The notes under the pieces were generated by a model. That model made no database searches, had not been told where the DNA came from, and worked only from the letters and a program-made list of their open reading frames with translations. A DNA stretch of 55,592 nucleotides from the NCBI RefSeq assembly GCF_943193025.1, contig NZ_CALPCQ010000013.1:1-55592 (forward strand), given 5' to 3'. Shown here one piece after another: positions 6,962-13,823 of the stretch (the first letter of the stretch is position 1; each line of letters starts with the position of its first letter). Origin of the DNA: Lactobacillus agrestimuris. GTDB lineage: Bacteria > Bacillota > Bacilli > Lactobacillales > Lactobacillaceae. The translations under genes were made by a program, and so were the position numbers.

Positions 6962-8143
6962 CTAGGCAAGAGCCTTACGTTTATTTTCTAGTTTAAATTC
7001 AATTAACATTAGGACAATTGCAGCAAATACCAGAATACCTGCAGAAATTGTTGTTGCGCTAAGTCCAACGGTATCAATTACTTTTCCGCCAACGAATGAA
7101 CCAAGCACAATTCCAAAACTAAATGATGAAATATTTAACGATGAAGCAATATCAAGCGCTTCAGGTGTATAACTTTTTGCTAAAATGAGAATATAACTTT
7201 GTAATATAGGAACACTCATAAAAGCTAAAAGACCTAAAACAATGATGTTAAGAATCGCTAAGATAAGGTTACTTGCTGTGAAATAGAAGGCAAATAGAGC
7301 AAGTGATTGAAGAATAAAAATCGTTAATAATCCATTCAAAGGATTAAGATCACCAAATTTACCACCCAAACTGTTACCGATGGCAATTGCAATACCATAA
7401 ATCACTAGGATAATACTAATATAATCAACATCAATATGAGTGATTTTCTCTAAAATCGGTGAAAGATAAGTAAAAGTTGCAAAAGTTCCACCATAACCGA
7501 GGATTGTAATAAGCAAGGTTAAAAGAATATGGCCATTCTTAAAAATTTGAAGCTGGTTACCGATACTAATTTTTCTTTGGTCATTTTTGCTCGGCAAAAC
7601 ATACATATTCATTAATAGAGCAATAAATCCGAGAATTGCAATAATAAAGAATGGAATTCGCCAGCCGATAAAATTACTAATTGAAGTACCAAGAGGAGCT
7701 CCAATTGCCGTTGCAATTGTAAAGCCTGAAAAAATAAAGGCAATCGCACTTGCTTGCTTTGATTCACCTACAAGTTCGGCAGCAATGATTGAACTAAGTG
7801 CGAATAATAAACCATGTGCAGCACCAGCAACGAATCGACCAGCTAAAACAGTAATAAAGTTTGGAGCAAAGGCAATTAACAAATGTCCTAACACGAAGAC
7901 TAGTAAAGCAGCTGAAATAACTTTCTTTTTATTAAAATTACTAGTTATCAATGTTAAAATTGGAGCACCGATAGCAACGCCTAATGCATAAATTGTAGTA
8001 ATCAATCCCGCAGTACTAACGGAAAGATGAAATTCTTGTGCAACTGATGGGAGTACTCCAACACTAATAAATTCGGTTACTCCAACGGCAAAAAATGTTG
8101 TAGCAAGTGCAAATAAAGCAAATTTAACTTTAGATTTTGACAT
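6962..8143 (-). CDS. MFS efflux transporter, DHA1/AraJ type
   Basis: The 393-residue protein has about twelve membrane segments and DHA1 features: GVTEFISVGVLP in segment 1 and the AGRFVAGAAHG motif in segment 4/5. Relatives export sugars, purines or drugs by proton antiport; the substrate cannot be read here. ATG 8143 is chosen because GGAGG lies 7 bp before it; the frame extends seven codons further but without a site. It is divergent from the HxlR regulator at 8283, which probably controls it. Confidence 0.85.
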   Translation of the reverse strand: MSKSKVKFALFALATTFFAVGVTEFISVGVLPSVAQEFHLSVSTAGLITTIYALGVAIGAPILTLITSNFNKKKVISAALLVFVLGHLLIAFAPNFITVLAGRFVAGAAHGLLFALSSIIAAELVGESKQASAIAFIFSGFTIATAIGAPLGTSISNFIGWRIPFFIIAILGFIALLMNMYVLPSKNDQRKISIGNQLQIFKNGHILLTLLITILGYGGTFATFTYLSPILEKITHIDVDYISIILVIYGIAIAIGNSLGGKFGDLNPLNGLLTIFILQSLALFAFYFTASNLILAILNIIVLGLLAFMSVPILQSYILILAKSYTPEALDIASSLNISSFSFGIVLGSFVGGKVIDTVGLSATTISAGILVFAAIVLMLIEFKLENKRKALA

Positions 8144-8282
8144 ATAAAAACCTCCAAATTTCAAATTTTGATTTCAGAAAGTATTTTATATGTTAAACTA
8201 TCAAAAAGTAAGTACGCACTTTATTGTCTTATAGGAACATTTTTGTAACTTTTGAAATTTAGTAGTGAAGAAGGAATTTAAA

Positions 8283-8657
8283 ATGTCTGAAAAAATATAT
8301 CACTTAGCAGTCGATGTAACTTTGAGAGCCATTTCTGGTAAATGGAAAACTTCAATTATTTGTAATCTTGGAACTAAATCTATGAGAACAAATGAACTAA
8401 AAAAGCAAATGCCTGGAATTAGTCAAAGAATTTTAACTAAGCAACTTAAAGAACTTGAAGAAGATAAAATCGTCATTCGAAAAGTTTATCCTGAAGTACC
8501 ACCACGTGTAGAATATTGTTTGTCCGAAAATGGTAATAATTTACAAAAAATTCTACTTGAAATGTCTCATTGGGGTGAAAGACAGATAGAAATTTTGAAA
8601 GAAAATGGTCAGGAAGTTAAGGTACTTGATGATAACTTGGCCGGATTTGAAGAATAA
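8283..8657 (+). CDS. HxlR-family transcriptional regulator
   Basis: This 124-residue winged-helix protein carries the family hallmarks ISGKWKTSIICNL, PGISQRILTKQLKELEEDKIV, YPEVPPRVEY and a C-terminal HWGERQ. HxlR proteins often sense electrophiles or oxidants through an N-terminal Cys. Here that position has no Cys; the first Cys is at about residue 29. ATG 8283 follows GAAGGA; a GTG 18 bp upstream is possible. It is divergent from an MFS pump and followed by an oxidoreductase, both likely targets. Confidence 0.88.
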   Translation: MSEKIYHLAVDVTLRAISGKWKTSIICNLGTKSMRTNELKKQMPGISQRILTKQLKELEEDKIVIRKVYPEVPPRVEYCLSENGNNLQKILLEMSHWGERQIEILKENGQEVKVLDDNLAGFEE

Positions 8658-8751
8658 AAATAAAAAATCTTAACGTGTTGTAACTTTTTGACTAGCTTTA
8701 AGATCTTTTGTCATCCTTTATAAAAGGTAAGTAAAAGGGGGAGCGAATAAA

Positions 8752-9765
8752 ATGAAGGCTTTTCAATTAATTAAATACAAAAAGGAACAACCAAAATACC
8801 AACTAAATGATATTGAACCACAAACTTTAGGTTCAAATGATATTTTTATCAAGACTTCAATTGCTGCAGTTAATCCACTGGATAATTTGATTTCACATGG
8901 TGAATTAAAGCTAGTAGTTCCATACTCGTTACCCCAAACAATGGGAAATGAATTCGTGGGAACAATTGAAAAGCTAGGTAAGAAAGTAACCAATTTTAAA
9001 GTAGGAGATAGAGTTTATGCTCGTAATCCTCTTAATAATATTGGTGCCTTTGCCGAAAAAGTAGTTGTTGATAAAGATGCAATCGCAAAAGTCCCAGATT
9101 ATTTAACTGATCAAGAAGCTGCAGCAGTTCCATTAACTGCATTAACAGCAATGCAAGCACTTGATCTACTCAATGCACAAGCCGGACAAACTTTATTCAT
9201 TTCTGGTGGAACAGGTAGTTTTGGCACAATGGCTATTCCAATTGCTGTTGCTCGTGGACTTAAAGTTATCACATCCGGAAATGGGAAAAAACAAGCCGAA
9301 GTAGAAAAGCTTGGAGTATCGCAATTTATTAATTATCGCGAAGAAGATTATAGCGAAATACTTTCCAATGTTGATTTAGTCATTGATACAATTGGTGGAA
9401 AAGAATTAGAAAAAGAATTCAAAATTCTAAAACCCGAGGGTAAATTAGTTTCCCTTCGAGCAATGCCTAACAAAGCATTTGCCAAGAACATGGGAATGGG
9501 AAGTTTTAAGCAAATATTATTTGGGTTGGCCGCTCGAAAAATTGAAAAAATGGCTCAAAAGAAGCACCAAACCTATAATTTTCTTTTCGTTACCGCAAAT
9601 GGCAAACAATTAGAAGAAGCCAGTCAAATTCTTGCTAAAAGAGAAATCCATCCCGCTCTCGGAAATATTTATTCCTTAGAGGAGACTGAAGATGCGCTCA
9701 ATGATGTTGCACAAAGAAAGAGTAATGGTAAAGTGTTAATTCAAATCTCTTCTGATAAGAATTAA
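8752..9765 (+). CDS. Zinc-independent alcohol dehydrogenase/quinone oxidoreductase (MDR family)
   Basis: This 337-residue protein has a GroES-like N-terminal half (NPLDNLISHGE, MGNEFVGTIEKLGKKV) and a Rossmann NADP site (ISGGTGSFGTMA, about 150-160). It lacks the Cys ligands for structural and catalytic zinc, which places it with quinone oxidoreductases and enone reductases. AAGGGGGAG precedes the ATG. It follows the HxlR gene by about 95 bp. Its stop overlaps the convergent tag stop by four bases. Confidence 0.88.
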   Translation: MKAFQLIKYKKEQPKYQLNDIEPQTLGSNDIFIKTSIAAVNPLDNLISHGELKLVVPYSLPQTMGNEFVGTIEKLGKKVTNFKVGDRVYARNPLNNIGAFAEKVVVDKDAIAKVPDYLTDQEAAAVPLTALTAMQALDLLNAQAGQTLFISGGTGSFGTMAIPIAVARGLKVITSGNGKKQAEVEKLGVSQFINYREEDYSEILSNVDLVIDTIGGKELEKEFKILKPEGKLVSLRAMPNKAFAKNMGMGSFKQILFGLAARKIEKMAQKKHQTYNFLFVTANGKQLEEASQILAKREIHPALGNIYSLEETEDALNDVAQRKSNGKVLIQISSDKN

Positions 9766-10313
9766 TATTTCCATTCACACCAATCAAAGTGATCATTAAT
9801 TAAACCAATTGCTTCTAAAAATGAATAAATGGTCACTGGACCTACGAATTTAAAGCCCTCTTTTTTGAGGGCTTTTGCTATGCGCTGAGAATTTTCATCT
9901 TGTGATGGTAGTTCTGAAAAGTCTTTTGGATGATTAATGATGGGGTTGGGAATAAATTGATTTAAGAAATTAGAAAAAGAGCCGTATTTTTCTTCAAGTT
10001 TAAGTAGGGCATGGGCATTGTTGATCGCCGCATTTATCTTCATTTTGTTTCTAACAATTCCTGTATCATTCATCAATTGATCAATGTCAGATTGAGTAAA
10101 TTTTGCTACTTTTTCATAATTCCAATTTGCAAAATCTTTTCTAAAATTTTCCCTTTTATGAAGAATCGTTGCCCAAGAAAGGCCAGACTGAAAACTTTCT
10201 AATACCAGCATCTCATACAAGTAATTACTATCAAGATTTAACTTCCCCCATTCTTCATCATGATATCTTTCATAAAGCACATCTGGCTTGCTGGGAAAAC
10301 AACGTTTCGACAT
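9762..10313 (-). CDS. tag: DNA-3-methyladenine glycosylase I
   Basis: The 183-residue protein matches Tag, the base excision repair enzyme for 3-methyladenine. Visible are RCFPSKPDVLYERYHDEEWG at the start, ESFQSGLSWATILHKRENF, the GIVRNKMKI segment and the C-terminal H-x3-C (HFDWC). The early Cys and His plus that H-x3-C pair are the zinc ligands known in Tag. AAGGAGG precedes ATG 10313. The convergent neighbour's stop shares TTAA with it. Confidence 0.93.
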   Translation of the reverse strand: MSKRCFPSKPDVLYERYHDEEWGKLNLDSNYLYEMLVLESFQSGLSWATILHKRENFRKDFANWNYEKVAKFTQSDIDQLMNDTGIVRNKMKINAAINNAHALLKLEEKYGSFSNFLNQFIPNPIINHPKDFSELPSQDENSQRIAKALKKEGFKFVGPVTIYSFLEAIGLINDHFDWCEWKY

Positions 10314-10403
10314 AATTTTCCTCCTTTAATTGACGAATAAACATATTTTTACGTACTTATTTACTACTGTTCATTTTTTGAATAGTTTTGATTTTACTTT
10401 TTT

Positions 10404-10438
10404 CTATTCAGTACGACTGCCAAATTATTACTGAATAG
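10404..10438. repeat. 10-bp inverted repeat
   Basis: CTATTCAGTA (10404-10413) and TACTGAATAG (10429-10438) are perfect inverted repeats with a 15-bp spacer, just outside the left copy of the 71-bp direct repeat. It could be a hairpin or the end of an inserted segment. Confidence 0.5.
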
Positions 10439-10442
10439 GGGT

Positions 10443-10513
10443 ATAGCTTTGTTGGTTTACCAGACCAGCAAAGCCTTTTTATTTCAGATTTTCCATCACT
10501 GTTGACGATTGCT
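10443..10513. repeat. 71-bp direct repeat, left copy (contains a terminator hairpin)
   Basis: The stretch matches 11654-11724 with four mismatches in 71 positions. It holds a hairpin (GCTTTG-TTGGT paired with ACCA-GCAAAGC, 10446-10474) followed by T-rich sequence on the plus strand, and its right end covers the last codons of the Abi gene. The two copies bracket the Abi gene and its leader. Confidence 0.85.
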
Positions 10514-11512
10514 GTTTTCTTTCCAAAAATCTTGTTTTAAATAATCAGCATTTAATTCCATTTGATTATAAAGATAATCCTTTTCATCAGGATATAACTC
10601 CAAATATTGATTTATATAAATACCTAAGCCTATTCTTAATTCATTATACGGCGTTTTATCACTCGCAATATTTAAAGCTTTTGCTAGTGTTCCTAGTCGA
10701 CTTTTTCCTTTATTATTTCTGTAGTCAGCTGGTGAGATACTCATCAATGTATGTATGACTTTGTTATAAGGTAATTCATGAATTTTAGAAAAGTGATTAT
10801 AGATTCTACCGCCATGCGCAGCAGTATTTCTGTAATCAAGATATAAAGATAATAATGACGTATAACCTTTTTCAAAATCAGGTAGTTGTTCAATTAAAGT
10901 TGGTTCTATACCGGTCATTATCGATATTACATTTCTTTTTTGCTTACCTTTGAGTAGCTGATACCACCAAATTAGATTACCGAAATTTAATTTTTTAACG
11001 ATAATCCATGGAGGGATATTCCCATAATTATTTCTATAATGCTTAAATGGCTCAGCATTTGAATGAGTAATACGTTTAAGAATATCCAATAATACATCAA
11101 TAGGATAAGCTTGATGGCCTAACGAGCGATAATACTGCTTTTTTCCAGTTCGATAATTTGAACGTTTTAAATAATTATCTTGCAGTTCGGTATAATTTTC
11201 AGATATTGTGTATGCAACCGCCTGTCTTAAATTAGACTCAAGTATTTCAAGAGCAGACATTACCTGCATTCTTAAATTTCTATCTAAAGTAAATAAAGCA
11301 AATATATGCTCAAACGTAACATTAGGCTTGAAGACTTCAGTTTTATTATCTGCAGAACTATCTAAAAAATAATCTTTATAACCATTAATGATTTCATAGT
11401 AACCATATCTACGAAGATTATCTTTAGCGGCTTCTTCATTTTGAATTAGCAATCCACGACTTTTTAATATACCTATTTGTTGATCAATAGTTTTAAAGGG
11501 CTTTGGTTTCAT
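10496..11512 (-). CDS. Abi_2/AbiF-family HEPN abortive-infection protein
   Basis: The 338-residue protein fits the Abi_2 (AbiD/AbiF) family: N-terminal KPFKTIDQQIGILKSRGLLI, RRYGYYEIINGYKDYF, LDRNLRMQVMSALEILESNL, and the HEPN nuclease signature R-N-x3-H at 228-233 (YRNTAAHGGR). HEPN Abi proteins are RNases that arrest growth on phage infection. ATG 11512 is preceded by GGAGG. The 5' leader forms two strong hairpins (11529-11584), and AbiF genes are known to be associated with a structured RNA (abiF motif). The gene sits between 71-bp direct repeats beside phage-repressor debris, a typical defence setting. Confidence 0.85.
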   Translation of the reverse strand: MKPKPFKTIDQQIGILKSRGLLIQNEEAAKDNLRRYGYYEIINGYKDYFLDSSADNKTEVFKPNVTFEHIFALFTLDRNLRMQVMSALEILESNLRQAVAYTISENYTELQDNYLKRSNYRTGKKQYYRSLGHQAYPIDVLLDILKRITHSNAEPFKHYRNNYGNIPPWIIVKKLNFGNLIWWYQLLKGKQKRNVISIMTGIEPTLIEQLPDFEKGYTSLLSLYLDYRNTAAHGGRIYNHFSKIHELPYNKVIHTLMSISPADYRNNKGKSRLGTLAKALNIASDKTPYNELRIGLGIYINQYLELYPDEKDYLYNQMELNADYLKQDFWKENSNRQQ

Positions 11513-11528
11513 AAAAATACCTCCAACA

Positions 11529-11584
11529 CAAAGGGGGGCATGTACTAATACATGTCCCCCTTTGGTCTGATCGCATAGCGATCA
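11529..11584 (-). ncRNA. Candidate AbiF-associated leader RNA (two hairpins upstream of abi gene)
   Basis: Between the abi start and the right direct repeat, 11529-11543 pairs with 11550-11564 (CAAAGGGGG against CCCCCTTTG, extended by CATGT/ACATG) around a 6-base loop. 11568-11574 (TGATCGC) pairs with 11578-11584 (GCGATCA). Neither hairpin has a T run, so they are not simple terminators. The first stem ends 4-5 bases from the GGAGG of the abi gene. Structured RNAs upstream of AbiF genes are known and act as antitoxin-like partners; identity here is inferred from position and folding. Confidence 0.5.
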
Positions 11585-11653
11585 CTTAACTTGATTAACT
11601 TCATGTTAACCTATGTTACTTATTGTGTCAAGAGACATTATTTGTAATGCGTA

Positions 11654-11724
11654 ATAGCTTTGTTGGTCTACCAGATCAGCAAAGCTTTTTTATTTCAGAT
11701 TTTCCATCACTGTGGACGATTGCT
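11654..11724. repeat. 71-bp direct repeat, right copy
   Basis: Second copy of the repeat at 10443-10513, 1,211 bp away in the same orientation, with the same hairpin plus T run. Its right end touches the stop codon of the degenerate gene at 11724-12249. Confidence 0.85.
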
Positions 11725-12249
11725 TATCTCATCGGCATTTTTACATTTTCCTTCAAAGTCTTTCCAAATATACTAATACTTATTACTGGCTTTCTAGCGT
11801 AGTATAAGCCCAATTGTTTCATTAAGTATTGATCTGCAGCTTTGCGTTGAGCACCGGAAAGAGACAAAACAAGTTTGAATTTAGAAATGTTGCTAAGGCT
11901 TGAATCGTTTAATTGGTTCAAGATATCAATTGATAAAACATTAGTATTAGTTGTGTCTGTATTATTAGCTATTGTCTTGCCAACACCCTTAGCAGATAAT
12001 TTTGGATGACGTGCTTTTTGAGTAGTAGGACGTTTTGCTACATGTTTCTTAGATTTTTTCCTTAATAAACCGTGAATGATTAACTGAATCTCTGAAAGAG
12101 CAATATTTATACGTCTTTCCAATTGTCCATCCCCATACAACACCTCTTGCACGTACATAAACAATTTTACCGGGTTTCAAGTATCCCATCTTTTTATATT
12201 TATTGTGAGCTTCATCATGTCCACGAATTACTCTGTAATACGCTGTCTT
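11724..12249 (-). pseudogene. Degenerate hypothetical gene, frameshifted in an A run
   Basis: Two minus-strand frames join into one protein. The first reads YYRVIRGHDEAHNKYKKMGY, then a KPGKIVYVRARGVVWGW segment and SFRDSVNHSRFI. It shifts in the A-rich stretch near 12055-12062 into KKHVAKRPTTQKARHPKLS and a helical tail ending KMPMR. The N-terminal part vaguely recalls lactobacillus SLAP-like repeats. No intact start or ribosome site is visible. Function unknown. Confidence 0.45.
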
Positions 12250-12261
12250 TTAGTAACTCTT

Positions 12262-12530
12262 ACTTTATAAAACTTAGAAGGATAGGGGCGTATTTTTTGT
12301 TTTCAGGTATTAACATAGTCTGACCGCTCATATACTTAAGTTGTTGAATTAGTATCATCAATTAAAACTGCAGCTATTTCATCATTTTCAACTGTAGGTT
12401 GTTGCCTAACTATAACAATTGCACCATTTGGAATTTTGGGTTCCATGGAATCTCCCTTTTTTGATTTTCTAATTCAAGCATTTCTTTTACATAAAAATCA
12501 GTTCTTTTCGCAGTTTCAAGGGCCTTAAAT
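12262..12530 (-). pseudogene. Broken S24 (LexA/CI-like) repressor remnant
   Basis: The minus strand encodes KKGDSMEPKIPNGAIVIVRQ followed by PTVENDEIAAVLIDD, then after a frameshift YMSGQTMLIPENKKYAPILL. This is the S24 autoprotease domain of phage CI/LexA-type repressors, including the Ser nucleophile in GDSM. Upstream sequence (12459-12530) is in yet another frame and no DNA-binding domain is intact. It is a decayed prophage or element regulator. Confidence 0.7.
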
Positions 12531-12620
12531 TTTATTTAATAAACACTTGTTTTACTGCTAAATTCTTCTTGTTAGCCTACAATAGATATACAGCGAATGA
12601 AAGGATAATTGGGTGGTTAA

Positions 12621-13097
12621 ATGGATGAATTCGATTTCGAGAAACTTTTTGATAGTATTGTTGGCGAAGACTTTGTTAAAAAAGAAACCGTAGTTTATGG
12701 CAGTGAAAACAAAGCTCTCATCGCATATAATCTGCTTTATCATCTTTTCAGGTACTTGCGCTCGGCGCGTGGTGATTTTCGACGTTTGGAGAACCCCACT
12801 TTTCGTGCGCTGATTGAACAGCCAACTCGAATGCTGCGTGAGGACTACAACATTGAACCGTTGGAGTACTTAAAAGAATATTCCAGTATTTTGAATGAAC
12901 TGTGCCCCTTGGAAAAAGACGAATGCGATGAGGCATGTGATGAATTGATTGAGTCACTTGATGCACTTGATAAGCAACATGAAGAAATGCTAGACCGCTT
13001 GCATATGTTGCGTCAAGTTGGTACTGAAGAGGCTAGAGTCGAAATTGTTAAACTTGTGAATTTATTGCGTTCACAGGGAGTTGACACACGTGAGTAA
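12621..13097 (+). CDS. Unknown acidic helical protein, first of a two-gene unit
   Basis: The 158-residue product is acidic and predicted largely helical, with a Cys-containing middle (LCPLEKDECDEACDEL) and a heptad-like region (about 110-135). No motif I recognise. GGGTGG precedes ATG 12621. The DNA uses GCG, CGC, CTG and CGT codons more than neighbours, so it looks recently acquired. The next gene starts inside its 3' end. The pair sits between an Abi/repressor remnant patch and a terminator, so a defence or element-borne role is possible but unproven. Confidence 0.65.
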   Translation: MDEFDFEKLFDSIVGEDFVKKETVVYGSENKALIAYNLLYHLFRYLRSARGDFRRLENPTFRALIEQPTRMLREDYNIEPLEYLKEYSSILNELCPLEKDECDEACDELIESLDALDKQHEEMLDRLHMLRQVGTEEARVEIVKLVNLLRSQGVDTRE

Positions 13098-13305
13098 TGA
13101 CGACCAAAATGAGTTTTTCAAACGTATTGAATATAATTTTGAAATGATCACCAAGCTTAAAATCGAACTTGAAAAGTATCGTAAAGGTGGGACTGAATTT
13201 GACCGTTTAATGGCAGTTACTCTTGCTCAAAAACTCATCGACATGGGACAGGATCCACGGTCTGAATTTTGGGTGAGTGACAATGGCGATAACCTACCAT
13301 TTTAA
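13090..13305 (+). CDS. Unknown small protein, second of a two-gene unit
   Basis: From GTG 13090, with CAGGGAG 13074-13080 upstream, the 71-residue product is charged and helical (KRIEYNFEMITKLKIELEKY) with a conserved-looking C-terminal DPRSEFWVSDNGDNLPF. It overlaps the previous gene by 8 bp, implying translational coupling. TTG 13081 is an alternative start but would overlap the ribosome site. Family not recognised. Confidence 0.6.
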   Translation: MSNDDQNEFFKRIEYNFEMITKLKIELEKYRKGGTEFDRLMAVTLAQKLIDMGQDPRSEFWVSDNGDNLPF

Positions 13306-13316
13306 AATTCAAAAGC

Positions 13317-13352
13317 AAAAGCCGTAAAAGTTGGATATTTTTACGGCTTTTT
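13317..13352. terminator. Rho-independent terminator
   Basis: AAAAGCCGTAAAA pairs with TTTTTACGGCTTTT around a short loop. It ends the 12621-13305 unit and may also act on the opposite strand. Confidence 0.85.
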
Positions 13353-13358
13353 CTATGT

Positions 13359-13739
13359 CTAGATTATATAAAGAACAAGGATCAATATCCCACAAATTAC
13401 TGGTGCCGTACCAATAAAGACATTACCAACTGACTGATAAAGAGAGTTTCTTGACCATGAATGCTTGACATAGCCTAATGTAGTATCAGAAGGATCATTT
13501 TTATTTGGAATGCGCAATAAACGAACCGAATCAATGCGATGCATAAAGATTATTGCCAAAAGTAAATGACTTAATTCATGAATCACTACCCCCAGTCCAC
13601 CAATATAAATTTGACTGTTAAAACCAAACGTATTAACTAGTTTTTCATTAGCGAAGTAGCTTAACTGCTTAACAAACAAAACTAACAAAGCAGGCAAGGC
13701 TACGAAAATAATGGTAATTAATAAAGCATAGACCAACAT
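13359..13739 (-). CDS. Membrane protein with HExxH motif, possibly 3'-truncated metalloprotease-like
   Basis: This 126-residue protein has an N-terminal membrane segment, a second hydrophobic region containing HELSH (HExxH) followed by LLLAIIFM, and a last hydrophobic stretch right at the C-terminus. HExxH inside a membrane segment recalls site-2/M50-type intramembrane proteases, but the distal Asp motif of those families is absent. It stops directly beside the terminator of the acquired gene pair, so the 3' end may have been lost. ATG 13739 has GGAG upstream. Confidence 0.6.
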   Translation of the reverse strand: MLVYALLITIIFVALPALLVLFVKQLSYFANEKLVNTFGFNSQIYIGGLGVVIHELSHLLLAIIFMHRIDSVRLLRIPNKNDPSDTTLGYVKHSWSRNSLYQSVGNVFIGTAPVICGILILVLYII

Positions 13740-13751
13740 AAATTTTCTCCA

Positions 13752-13784
13752 TCAAAAAAAGACCGACTTGTTAATCGGTCTTTA
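13752..13784 (-). terminator. Rho-independent terminator (minus strand)
   Basis: AAAGACCGA and TCGGTCTTT form the stem; the minus strand continues into seven T. It ends the surface-protein gene at 13824-15230. Confidence 0.8.
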
Positions 13785-13823
13785 GCTTAACATTTATCAA
13801 GAAAATAAGGTGAAATGTCTTTT

